Positions 1-7,449 of a stretch of 16,893 nt of DNA are shown here, in pieces (position 1 is the first letter of the stretch; every line of letters begins with the position of its first letter). A program made the translations under genes and the position numbers. The notes under the pieces were generated by a model. That model saw only the letters and a program-made list of their open reading frames with translations. It ran no database searches and was not told where the DNA came from. The DNA is from Candidatus Flexicrinis proximus. GTDB taxonomy: Bacteria; Chloroflexota; Anaerolineae; Aggregatilineales; Phototrophicaceae. Location of the stretch: positions 1 to 16,893 of the forward strand of contig JADJQF010000035.1 in assembly GCA_016712885.1 (NCBI GenBank), in the 5' to 3' direction.

Positions 1-198
1 TCCTGAAGCGCGGCGTGCCGTATATCGGAAGTTGTCGAGAATGAACTGCGCGAGTGGATGGAGCGTCACGAATACTTTAATCCGCCGCCTGTGATGCGCG
101 GCGCGCTCTCCCAGATTAATTGCGAAGACCCGGCAGCCTACGAGCGCGCACAGTATATGAAGGCGCTAACGCACTATTCGAGGGAAGTCCCGCCGTGA
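1..198 (+). CDS. C-terminal end of a dihydroorotate dehydrogenase-like protein (partial, frameshifted)
   Basis: The gene enters from the left edge and ends at TGA 196-198. After correcting one extra base near position 30, the last ~65 residues read through LREWMERHEYF and RGALSQINCEDPAAYERAQY to a KALTHY end. From memory, this W-M-E-x-H-E-Y, G-S-x-S-Q, D-P-A-A-x-E-R-A-x-Y-M-K pattern closes the DHOD-like flavoprotein subgroup, which is distinct from true PyrD and is often found near pyruvate:ferredoxin oxidoreductase or hydrogenase genes. The catalytic barrel lies outside the window, so FMN or active-site residues cannot be checked. The stop overlaps the probable hypD start, which suggests translational coupling. 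The family call rests on this tail alone; the coding assignment itself is firmer. Confidence 0.6.
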
Positions 199-1311
199 TT
201 TTATCGATTTGCGAATACCGTGACGCTCATGCCGTCGTCAGTACGCCCAGGCCATCGCGCAATTCACACGTGGCTGGACGATCATGGAAGTGTGCGGCGG
301 CCAGACCCACGCCATTGGCCAAATATGGCGTGGACGAACTGCTGCCGCCGCAGATCACACTCCTGCATGGCCCCGGCTGTCCGGTATGCGTCACACCGGT
401 CGAATTGATCGACAAAGCGGTTGAAATCCGCTCGCGCGTGCGGACGTTCGCGTATTCACGTCTTTCGGGGACATGCTCCGTGTTCCCGGCACGCGCCGGT
501 GATCTCCTTTCGGCCAAAGCCCGTGGCGCCGATGTGCGGATCGTCTACTCACCGCTCGACGCCGCTGAAACTCGCGCGCTCGAAACCCCGACTGTTGGAG
601 GTTGTGTTCTTCGCCGTCGGTTTCGAAACACCACCGCGCCGGCCCAACGCAATGGCCGTCGCGCAGGCCGCAAAACTTGGCCTGACCAACGCACGATCCT
701 CGTTTCGCACGTCCTCCGTTCCGCCCGCAATCGAAGCGATCCTGGGTTCGGAGGACAATCAGGTCCAGGGCTTCCTCGCGGCGGGGCATGTCTGCGCCGT
801 CGTCGGCTATGAGGAATATCTGCCGTTTTGGCCTTCGCCAGATATCGCGTGCCGTTTGTCGTAACTGGGTTTGAGCCGGTCGACATCCTCCAGGGCATCT
901 ACAGCGACCATCCGCCAGCTCGAAAGAAGGGCGCGCCGAGGTCGAAATCAGTACGCACGGGCCGTCCGCCGTGAGGCAACCTGCCGGCGCAGAACTCGTA
1001 GCTGACATCTTCGAGATTGTCCCGCGTAAGTGGCTGGCATCGGGAAATCCCGGCCAGCGGGTTAGGCCTGCGTCCGCCTTATCACATCTTCGATGCGGAG
1101 CGGCGTTTTGGCTTAACCGGCTACACCGCTGATGAAAGTCCGTTATGCATCAGTGGTCAGGTCTTTGCAGGGTAAGCGAAACGCTTCGACTGTCCGGCCT
1201 ATGGCACCCTCTGCAACCCCGAGCATCCGTTGGGCGCGACCATGGTCTCTAATGAAGGAGCCTGCCGCGTATTGCACCGCTACCGGCGGAGGAGTGACCG
1301 CCGATGGCTGA
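195..1311 (+). CDS. hypD: HypD, [NiFe]-hydrogenase Fe(CN)2CO assembly scaffold (multiple frameshifts)
   Basis: HypD is a cytoplasmic [4Fe-4S] protein that, with HypC, carries iron while CN and CO ligands from HypE/HypF are attached. Merging frames gives about 371 residues, the usual family length. Visible in order: EYRD near the N-terminus, the IMEVCGGQTHAI Cys motif (~279-315), KYGVDELLPP, HGPGCPVCVTP with its CxxC (~364-400), FGDMLRVPG (~464-487), DVRIVYSPLD, EVVFFAVGFET, GFLAAGHVC (~767-795), VTGFEPVDILQGI (~855-902), then the C-terminal Cys region: PLCISGQV (~1142-1163), DCPAYGTLC (~1187-1215), LGATMVSNEGA (~1231-1263) and an end reading GGGVTADG. At least ten single-base shifts are needed, for example near 237, 318, 460, 488, 552 and 826, and one in-frame stop at 1173. 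The GTG start at 195 overlaps the previous stop, but frame errors make this start uncertain. hypE begins inside its last codons. Identity is very secure; whether the gene is truly broken is not known. Confidence 0.88.
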
Positions 1312-2342
1312 GTTTGGCTGAATTGTCCCGTGCCTGTCACGCCGAACGACATCATTCAGATGGCCCATGGCAGCGGCGGTACGGTCAGCGCACCAGCCTG
1401 CTGGAGTTCGGTATTCATGCCCGCCTTCAGCGACCCCGCCTTTACCGAACAACACGACGGCGCCTCGTCTCCATCACCGGAAGGCGGCGCCCGGCCCGCC
1501 TATGCCTCCGACTCATTCGTCTGCGTCCGGCCACTCTTCTTTCCGGGGGCGACATTGGCACGCTTGCGGTAATGGCACCGTCAACGACCTCGCCATGTGG
1601 GGTGCGCGGCCGCTGTATCTGAGCGCGAGGTTTCATCCTCGAAGAAGGATTGCCGCTCGACACGCTCAAACGCGTCGTCGAATCCATGCGTCTGGCGGCG
1701 GCGGCCGCAGGCGTGCTCATCCCGGCGACACCAAAGTTGTCGACAAGGGCCGCTGCGATGGACTGTACATCAACACCTCCGGCATCGGCGTGATCGAACA
1801 CCGCCTTCATATCGCGCCGTCCAGTGTCTGCATCGGCGACAACCTGATCTCTGAGCGGCGATATCGGCCGGCACGGCATGGCCGTGATGGCCGTACGTGA
1901 GGGTCTGGGTTTCGAGAGCAGATCGTCAGCGACTGCGCGCCGTTAGCCGCGCCGGTGCCGTCCCTGATCGAATCTGGAATTCGCATCCACTGCCTGCGCG
2001 ATTTGGACCGCGGCGGCCTGGCGACCACCTGGTCGAGATTGCCAGGTCAGCGCGCCTGGGAATCCTTATCGACGAGGCGGCCATCCCGGTCAACAAGATG
2101 TTCGCGGCGCCTGCGAGGATCGTAATTCGATCCGCTGTATGTCGCCAACGAGGGGCGTTTCGTCGCCTTTGTTTCACCTGCCGATACCGCCAGAACACTG
2201 AATTGCTTGGACCCGGTCGCGCTCGATCGGTTCCAATCTCCGCCGCAAGATGATCGCGGCATCTTGACTCCTCAGGAGTACAATAGGGGCTGTCCGTATC
2301 CTGGATATGCTGAGCGGCGAACAGCTTCCACGCATTTGTTGA
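1304..2342 (+). CDS. hypE: HypE, hydrogenase maturation carbamoyl dehydratase (multiple frameshifts)
   Basis: HypE receives a carbamoyl group from HypF on its C-terminal cysteine and dehydrates it with ATP to a thiocyanate, the source of the cyanide ligands of [NiFe]-hydrogenase. The merged frames give about 345 residues, near the family norm. Visible: IIQMAHGSGG (~1348-1377), FMPAFSDP, EQHDGAS, ASDSFV, PLFFPG with GGDIGTLAV (~1551-1577), GTVNDLAM (~1576-1599), LDTLKRVVESMRLAAAAAGV, GDTKVVDKG (~1729-1755), DGLYINTSGIGVI, SGDIGRHGMAVMAVREGL, RDLDRGGLATT (family RDPTRGGLA), DPLYVANEG, and the diagnostic terminal PRIC (2328-2339) holding the acceptor Cys just before TGA 2340-2342. ATG 1304 overlaps the hypD stop (1309-1311) and is taken as start, but its frame closes after five codons, so at least one indel lies between 1304 and 1330. 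About ten shifts in total. The intact C-terminal cysteine argues against old decay. Confidence 0.88.
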
Positions 2343-2454
2343 ATTCGAAGGTATGCGGGCTGCGCGCGTCCGACCCTCCCCGGCCTGACCGTGCGACGGC
2401 GGGCTGTTTTTGCCTCGTCGGCACGGCCTTGGAGTTCATGAAACGGTGACTGCC

Positions 2455-3683
2455 ATGTCGTATGACATCGAAGCGGTACGGCGGGATTTCCCATCTTACA
2501 GGTTGAGCGTCGCCCCGAAATTCCGCCCGTCTACCTTGACACAACGGGGCATCGAGCCAGAAACCGGACTTTCGGTGATCGATTCCATCAGTAATTACTA
2601 TCGGCGCACCCATTCCAACGTGCAACGCGGCATCCACATGCTCAGCGAGGTTGCGCCACGGAGGCCACGAGGAACGCCCGCAAAAAGGTTCAGCGCTTCA
2701 TCAAGCCGGCAGTCGCCGCGAAATCGTCTTTACGCGGGGCACGACCGAGAGCATAAATCTCGTCGCGCAGTCATGGGGCCGCGCCAACCTGAAGCCCGGT
2801 GACGTCGTGCTCTCCACCGTGATGGAGCATCATGCCAATATCGTCCCCTGGCAGATCCTCGCCCAGGAGCGCGGTTTCACACTGCGCTATCTGTCGGTGC
2901 TGCCTGATGGGATTTTCTCGACATGGCCGAATATGTTTCCTGCTGGAATGTAGCCGGTTAAGCTCGTCCTCGTCACCCAATGCTCAAACGTGCCAGCGAC
3001 TGTCAATCCAATCGCCTATTGGCTGGATGGCGCACTCCGCCGGCGCGCTGATCCTGGTCGATGGTGCCCAGAGCGTCCCGCACATGCCGGTAAACGTCCA
3101 GGAACTTGACTGATTTCCTGGCCTTTAGCGGCCACAAGATGCTCAGGCCGACCGGCTTGGCGTGCTCTATGCCCGCCGCCATCTCCTCGATGCCATGCCG
3201 CCCTGGATGGGGGGCGGGGACATGATCAGCACCGTCACGCCCCAAGGCAGCACCCGGAATCAGCCGCCCCACAAGTTTGAAGCCGGCACCCCGAGTATCG
3301 CCGAGGCTATCGCCTTCGGGCGTGGCGGTCGACTACCTGACGGGCCTGGGGATGGCCGATATCGAGGAGTACACAACGCGGCTCGCCGAATACGCCCGTT
3401 CGCGCCTGCGTGAAATCCCGCAGGTCACCATCTTCGGGGATGCCCCTGTCCGTGGCAGCCTGGTCTCATTTACCATCGACGGCATTCACGCCCATGACGC
3501 CGCCCAACTGCTCGACCTCGACGGTGTTGCCGTGCGGGCCGGTCACCACTGCGCCATGCCGCTGCATCAATGGCTGAACGTCTCGCCACGGTTCGCGCCA
3601 GTTTCTATCTCTACAATACATACTCCGAGGTCGACATACTGCATGACAGTGTGTGCCGGGCCATCGGCAAGTTTTCGCTGTGA
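2455..3683 (+). CDS. sufS: SufS-type group II cysteine desulfurase (multiple frameshifts)
   Basis: This is a PLP-dependent cysteine desulfurase that moves sulfur from L-cysteine as persulfide to SufU. The merged frames give about 409 residues, as in SufS. Visible: SYDIEAVRRDFP at the N-terminus, PVYLD and ASSQKPD (~2545-2571), YRRTHSNVQRGIH (~2599-2637), the REIVFTRGTTESINLVAQ block (~2716-2770), VMEHHANIVPWQ (~2819-2854), ILVDGAQSVPH (~3051-3084), the PLP-lysine motif FSGHKML (~3123-3143), PTGLGVLYAR, FEAGTPSIAEAIAFG (~3278-3321), and the catalytic-cysteine loop VRAGHHCAMPLHQW (~3532-3572). About eight single-base shifts break it, for example near 2490, 2655, 2925, 3110, 3325 and 3590, plus an in-frame stop at 2951. 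ATG 2455 starts MSYDIEA; upstream GGAG at 2431 is rather distant. hypE ends 112 bases upstream and sufU starts 7 bases downstream. Confidence 0.88.
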
Positions 3684-3690
3684 GGCGGCC

Positions 3691-4101
3691 ATGACTAATG
3701 ACGATCTCGAATTCTACCGTGAAATGATCCTCGACCACGCCCGCACGCCCCGCAATTGGGGGTTGCTGGCCGCGCCGGACTTCGACCACGAAGAGTTGAA
3801 CCCGTTGTGCGGTGATCATTTGCACCTGACCCTCCACGTGGACGAAACCGGCATCATCCGCGAAGTAGGGTGGGGCGGCCATGGCTGCGCCATCAGTCAG
3901 GCGTCTGCCTCCATGCTGGGCGAAAAACTGATCGGTATGCCACTCGATCAGGCTCGCCGGATCAGCCGCGACGAGCTGCTTGAGATGGTTGGTCTGCAGC
4001 TCACCCCTAACCGGATGAAGTGCGCGCTGCTATCGCTCAAGGTGCTGGTGATCGGCACGGTCGGCCAGCATCTTTGGGAGCGCATTGAGGATGGGGAGTA
4101 A
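3691..4101 (+). CDS. sufU: SufU, zinc-dependent sulfur transfer protein
   Basis: SufU accepts persulfide sulfur from SufS and passes it to the Fe-S assembly machinery. It is a 136-residue protein in one clean frame, slightly shorter than the usual ~145. The zinc-ligand set is visible: NPLCGD with Cys40 and Asp42, GGHGCAISQASAS with Cys66, and NRMKCALLSLKVL with Cys111. The N-terminal YREMILDHARTPRN matches the family start. ATG 3691 follows the sufS stop by 7 bases, with GAGG (3682-3685) overlapping that stop as a plausible ribosome site. The open frame continues upstream into sufS sequence only because of the frameshifts there, so the longer reading is not a real fusion. It is the only undamaged gene in the left block. 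No SufBCD genes lie in the window. Confidence 0.93.
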   Translation: MTNDDLEFYREMILDHARTPRNWGLLAAPDFDHEELNPLCGDHLHLTLHVDETGIIREVGWGGHGCAISQASASMLGEKLIGMPLDQARRISRDELLEMVGLQLTPNRMKCALLSLKVLVIGTVGQHLWERIEDGE

Positions 4102-4173
4102 TCCCGCCTCATGCTCCGCCATCGCCGAAAGATGCACCACATCTGCGGGCGTCTGATCTACTGAAATTGCGCG

Positions 4174-4208
4174 TATAATGTTCTGATCAAAACACAGAAC
4201 ACCTGTTC
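4174..4208 (+). promoter_or_regulatory. moaA promoter -10 with overlapping inverted-repeat operator candidate
   Basis: A perfect TATAAT lies at 4174-4179; the -35 at 17-base spacing (4151-4156, GTCTGA) is poor. Directly overlapping and downstream is TGTTCTG (4179-4185), nine bases, CAGAACA (4195-4201), then CC and TGTTC (4204-4208). The middle arm can pair with either flank. The right half forms GAAC-N4-GTTC (4197-4208), the pattern of a dyad repressor site. It lies 54-88 bases before the moaA start. Function is inferred. Confidence 0.35.
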
Positions 4209-4261
4209 CTTCGCTGGTTTCAGAAGGGCAGCAGGATACGCGTCACACGAGGGATATTGCA

Positions 4262-5098
4262 ATGACCAGTGGTCCACTGACTGACCGCTTCAACCGGCCC
4301 CTGCGCGACTTACGGATTTCCGTGACCGACCGCTGTAATTTCCGCTGCTCTACTGCATGCCGGAAGAGGTATTCGGTGAGCGTTATCAGTTCCTCCAGCG
4401 AAAACTGCTCACGTTTGAGGAGATTGCGCGCCTAACCGGCCTGATCGTTCAGCAGGGTGCGGTGAAACTTTCGCCTCACCGGCGGCGAACCGTTGATGCG
4501 CCAGCAGTTCGAACGGTTGGTGGCGATCCTGGCCGCGATCGCGGGGTTGAAGACCTCGCCATGACCACCAACGCCTATTTCCTGCCGGAAAAGGCTCGCC
4601 TACTCAAAGATGCTGGCCTGCAGCGTATTACCGTCAGCCTCGACAGCCTCGATAACGACACCTTCCGCTCGATGAACGGGGGTCGCGCCGATGTCGACCA
4701 GGTGCTCCGTGGCATCGATGCGGCCGTCGAAGCCGGCTTCGCGCCCATCAAAATCAACGCCGTGGTCAAGCGCGGGGTCAACGACCACACCATTGTCGAG
4801 ATGGCGCGCTTTGCCCGTGATCACGGCCACCTGCTGCGCTTCATCGAATACATGGATGTCGGGACGCTCAACGGCTGGCGCATGGATCACGTCGTCACGG
4901 CCAAAGAGATCGTCCAGGCCATCCACGCCGAACTTCCGCTGGAACCTCTCCTCGCAACTATGACGCCGAAACCGCCCCTCCGCTTCCGCTATCAACATCG
5001 TCGCCAGGACTTGGCAGCAGCGCGACGACCGCTACTCCGAGCACCGCGGACAAGGCAGCCAGCCGGAGCGCATCCAGATGTACTACATCGGCGGATAG
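4262..5098 (+). CDS. moaA: MoaA, GTP 3',8-cyclase, lacking the C-terminal Fe-S motif (frameshifts plus internal deletion)
   Basis: MoaA is a radical SAM enzyme that, with MoaC, converts GTP to cyclic pyranopterin monophosphate, the first step of molybdopterin synthesis. The N-terminus reads LRDLRISVTDRCNFRC; restoring one missing base near 4349 completes the SAM-cluster motif CNFRCxYCMPEEV. LRLTGGEP (~4465-4490, frame-shifted), TTNAYFLPEKA, ITVSLDSLDNDTFRSMNGG, INAVVKRGVNDH, LLRFIEYMDVG (~4831-4863) and the exact C-terminal YYIGG (5081-5095, TAG 5096-5098) are all present; the terminal GlyGly is functionally important in the family. The second-cluster segment, normally FCGDCTRARL followed by LYTCLFA, is absent: NYDAETA (~4956-4976) is followed almost at once by TWQQRDDRYSE (~5006-5040). 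About 278 codons remain against ~330 usual. ATG 4262 follows GAGGG (4250-4254). Confidence 0.85.
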
Positions 5099-5128
5099 GT
5101 GCACTCCTGCACGTCCCGCAAAGTCACA

Positions 5129-5184
5129 GATGAGGGGTCGAGGGGCGTAAGTCCCTCGCGGAGGTATGGAGGCCGCGCCTCCAT
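5129..5184. repeat. Multi-hairpin intergenic repeat, copy 1 (partial)
   Basis: Just after moaA lies hairpin B (CGAGGG 5139-5144 with CCCTCG 5153-5158), then GCGGAGGTAT, then hairpin C (ATGGAGGC 5166-5173, loop CGC, GCCTCCAT 5177-5184). The 26 bases ending the element match the copy at 11195-11219 at all but two positions. The left hairpin of the long copies is missing. Confidence 0.75.
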
Positions 5185-5207
5185 AAACTGCGTTCATAAC
5201 AGTTTTT
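5185..5207 (+). terminator. Candidate rho-independent terminator after moaA
   Basis: AAACTG (5185-5190) and CAGTTT (5200-5205) pair around a nine-base loop and run into five Ts (5203-5207). It abuts the right end of repeat copy 1, 87 bases past the moaA stop. The stem is short and AT-rich. Confidence 0.4.
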
Positions 5208-5251
5208 AGGGGCGTAAGCCTTCGCGGAAGTGTGGTGGAATCGCCTTCACC
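5208..5251. repeat. Multi-hairpin intergenic repeat, copy 2 (degraded)
   Basis: AGGGGCGTAAG (5208-5218) repeats 5141-5151 of copy 1 exactly. TTCGCGGAAGTGTGG follows, with only small changes and deletions. The final hairpin C has drifted to GGTG...CACC with an imperfect stem. Tandem with copy 1, in the 223-base gap between moaA and the next gene. Confidence 0.55.
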
Positions 5252-5321
5252 CCCGCGATCCCTACAGCCGCGCTATACTATCCGGGTCGTTCAGGCCTCA
5301 TCAGGGGAAGGGTAGCGTCGG

Positions 5322-5771
5322 ATGGCTCCTCTTATTGCCGCCGGGTTATTCGCGCTGTTTAGCGCGGCAGGTGGGATTTGGTTCTTGCGGCGCATGGCCG
5401 ACAAGAGCGAAGCCTCTATGCGGGAGCGCTTTCCAGAGGCGCTGCTGGTCGTGCGCGGCGCGCTCTTCTATGGTCAGCAGTCCAAAGGCGTAAAGCAGCT
5501 GCGTGGAAACGGAACCCTGGTCGTCACCAGCGGCGAGATCATTTTCGAGCGCTGGCTGCCAAAAGCCGAGTATCGCATTCGCATCGCCGACATCACGTCT
5601 GTCGATACGCCGCGCGGCTTCCTGGGTAAGAATACCGGACGCTTGCTGCTGGCTGTCTCCTATTCAAGCCTGACCGGTCAATCGGACGCGATGGCCTGGG
5701 ATGTTCGCGACCTCAACGCCGTGAAATCGCGGATCGAAAGCTCCTGCACTAGGCCGTTTTGTGTGTTTTGA
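5322..5771 (+). CDS. Small membrane-anchored protein of unknown function, PH/GRAM-like C-terminal domain possible
   Basis: The product has 149 residues. Residues ~3-23 form one hydrophobic membrane segment, followed by RRMADKSEASMRERFPEA. The rest is soluble and alternates short strands (ALLVVRGALFYG, GTLVVTSGEIIFERW, EYRIRIADITSVDT, RLLLAVSY), reminiscent of bacterial PH/GRAM-like domains, where a basal expression such as 'ITSVD' follows a strand that reports a lipid- or protein-binding barrel. I do not recognise a specific family and assign no function. ATG 5322 is preceded by AGGGGAAGGG (5303-5312). A TATACT at 5274-5279 could be a -10, giving the gene its own promoter. The last residues (SCTRPFCVF) look atypical, so an indel near 5745 could have altered the end. 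Confidence 0.7.
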   Translation: MAPLIAAGLFALFSAAGGIWFLRRMADKSEASMRERFPEALLVVRGALFYGQQSKGVKQLRGNGTLVVTSGEIIFERWLPKAEYRIRIADITSVDTPRGFLGKNTGRLLLAVSYSSLTGQSDAMAWDVRDLNAVKSRIESSCTRPFCVF

Positions 5772-5780
5772 CACATACAA

Positions 5781-5820
5781 ACCCGCGGGTCAAGTCATCC
5801 AATACCCCATGGGTTGAGTC
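5781..5820. repeat. Two-copy spaced dyad motif, operator-like
   Basis: ACCC-GC-GGGT-CA-AGTC (5781-5796) and ACCC-CAT-GGGT-TG-AGTC (5804-5820) recur with 23 bases between starts, about two helical turns. Each half contains an ACCC/GGGT dyad. Paired spacing on the same face suggests a protein-binding site, but no regulator can be named. Confidence 0.35.
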
Positions 5821-5858
5821 GGGCTGTCGGTGCGAGTCAGTCCGCCTGGGGGTTTTGT

Positions 5859-5875
5859 TGCGTCCTGCGGACGCA
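5859..5875. terminator. Candidate terminator hairpin after the 5322-5771 gene
   Basis: TGCGTCC (5859-5865), loop TGC, GGACGCA (5869-5875) is a perfect seven-pair stem, followed by TTTCG and preceded by a T-rich GGTTTTGTTG. The T tract is short, so termination strength is uncertain. It lies 87 bases past the stop of the small membrane gene. Confidence 0.4.
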
Positions 5876-6006
5876 TTTCGATCGCTGACCCATTAGATTT
5901 ACTTCTACCACCCCTGAATTCCTGTCGGTTCAAGCCGCCTGTTCAAGCGAATTGCCCGAGACTCTGGCCAGTTCCCACAAACAGGGTTTCAGGAGTCCGG
6001 GTGCCG

Positions 6007-6032
6007 CCATCTGATAAGTCTATTACAGATGG
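6007..6032. repeat. Inverted repeat upstream of urtA
   Basis: CCATCTG (6007-6013) and CAGATGG (6026-6032) pair around 12 bases that contain a further ATA/TAT match. It is 133 bases before the urtA start with no following T run, so it resembles an operator or leader hairpin more than a terminator. Confidence 0.35.
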
Positions 6033-6165
6033 GAGCGCTCTCATTTCTATACGACTTACACAAGTCCGGCCCTCGAATCTTGTACGCTTATTCAATTTAT
6101 GCAAACTTTCACAATCCGTTACGCTCATCTTGTCATTGGGTACTACCCATCGCAGGGGGAGCGAA

Positions 6166-7412
6166 ATGGTACGTCTGTCCGCACTGTCAAAACGCACGTT
6201 GTTCGTCATGCTGTTACTCGCACTGGTTGTTGCGGCGGTTCCCGCGGCGGCTCAAGAAGAGCCGATCAAAGTCGGCATCCTGCATTCCTTGAGCGGCACA
6301 ATGTCGATCAGCGAGACCACCGTTCGAGACTCAACCCTCATGGCGATCGAAGAAATCAACGCGGCCGGCGGCATCATGGCCGCATGATCGAGCCGATTGT
6401 TGAAGACGGCGCCAGCGATTGGCCGACTTTCGCCGAAAAGGCACGCAAGCTCCTGCTCGAAGATGGCGTCGCCGTTGTCTTTGGCGGATGGACCAGCGCC
6501 AGCCGCAAGGCCATGCTGCCGGTCTTCGAGGAGAACAACGGTCTCCTGTTCTACCCGGTCCAGTACGAAGGTCTTGAGCAGTCGCCCAATATCGTCTACA
6601 CCGGCGCGACCACCAACCAGCAGATTGTCCCCGCGGTCGAATACCTGCTGGCCGAAGGCTATACCAAGTTCTATCTCCTCGGTTCGGACTATGTGTTCCC
6701 GCGTACCTCGAACACTATCATCCGCGCTCAACTCGCCGCCGCGGGCCTGGAGCCGGTCGGCGAAGAATACGTTGCGCTGGGCGGCACCGAGTTCAGCACC
6801 ATCCCTCCTCAACATCCAGTCCGCCGCGCCTGACGTCATCTTCAACACCCTCAACGGGGACAGCAACGTCGCGTTCTACAACCAGTTTGCCGATATGGGC
6901 TACACCGCCGACACCCTCCAGACTATGTCGGTCAGCATCGCCGAAGAAGAAGTCGGCAGCATCGGTATCGAGAACATCGTCGGCCACCTGGTCGCCTGAA
7001 CTACTACCAGACCGTCGAAAGCGACACCAACGCCGCCTTCGTCGAGGCCTTCAAAGCCAAGTACGGTGAAGACCGTGTGACAAGCGATCCGATGGAAGCC
7101 GGTTATTTCGGTGTCTATCTCTGGAAGGCCGCTGTCGAGGCCGCCGGTTCGACTGAAGTCGATGCCGTCCGCGCCGCCATCGCCACTGGCGAAATCACCG
7201 CCGAAGCTCCCGAAGGCACCGTCGTGCTTCACGGCCCGACTCAGCACACCGTCAAGCCCGTGCGTATCGGCCAGATCCGCGAAGACGGTCTGATCGATGC
7301 CATCTCCGAAACCGAGCCGGTCATCCCGGATCCCTATCTCTGCACCTACGAATGGGCGGCCGAACTGCCCAAGCCCGAAGGCATCTGCGACATCTTCCTG
7401 ACCGGCGGGTAA
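6166..7412 (+). CDS. urtA: UrtA, urea ABC transporter substrate-binding protein (three frameshifts)
   Basis: UrtA captures urea outside the membrane for UrtBCDE. ATG 6166 is set five bases after AGGGGGA (6154-6160). A signal peptide covers residues 1-29, with a hydrophobic core and AAAQ cleavage-like end; there is no lipobox Cys. The mature protein shows the UrtA hallmarks VGILHSLSGTMSISE, EDGASDWPTFAEKA, FGGWTSASRKAMLPVFE, LLFYPVQYEG, YTGATTNQQ, LLGSDYVFPRT, DVIFNTLNGDSNVAFYNQF and MEAGYFGVYLWKAAVE. Three single-base breaks occur: a missing G near 6380 (GIMGRMIEP), an extra base near 6806, and a missing G near 6998 that turns the Trp of VAWNYY into TGA. The corrected length is ~414 residues, normal for the family. 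Intact motifs on both sides of each break favour sequencing error. Confidence 0.92.
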
Positions 7413-7449
7413 GTCGTCCCGTCAGTCGAAGCACTATGTCGGATTTTCC

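Larger units (their letters stand above)
5772..6165. other. 394-base non-coding stretch upstream of urtA
   Basis: I see no gene here. It holds two spaced ACCC-GGGT-AGTC motifs (5781-5820), a GC hairpin (5859-5875) and an inverted repeat (6007-6032) followed by the palindrome GAGCGCTC (6033-6040). Long open frames cross it on both strands but have no family resemblance. The urtA promoter should lie here; I could not find a convincing -35/-10 pair. Confidence 0.5.

Noticed and set aside
3277..4101. Apparent fusion of a cysteine desulfurase C-terminus with SufU
   Set aside because: An artefact of a frameshift near 3590; the desulfurase ends at its own TGA 3681-3683 in another frame, and SufU has its own start and ribosome site.
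5768..5800. TTGACA at 5768-5773 as a promoter -35
   Set aside because: No acceptable -10 lies 15-19 bases downstream, and it overlaps the stop of the preceding gene.
5830..6165. Extended N-terminus for UrtA beginning at 5830
   Set aside because: No signal-peptide or family similarity; ATG 6166 has a good ribosome site and opens a typical signal peptide.
5943..6209. 88-codon - strand frame in the gap before urtA
   Set aside because: No family resemblance or ribosome site; it overlaps the urtA start.
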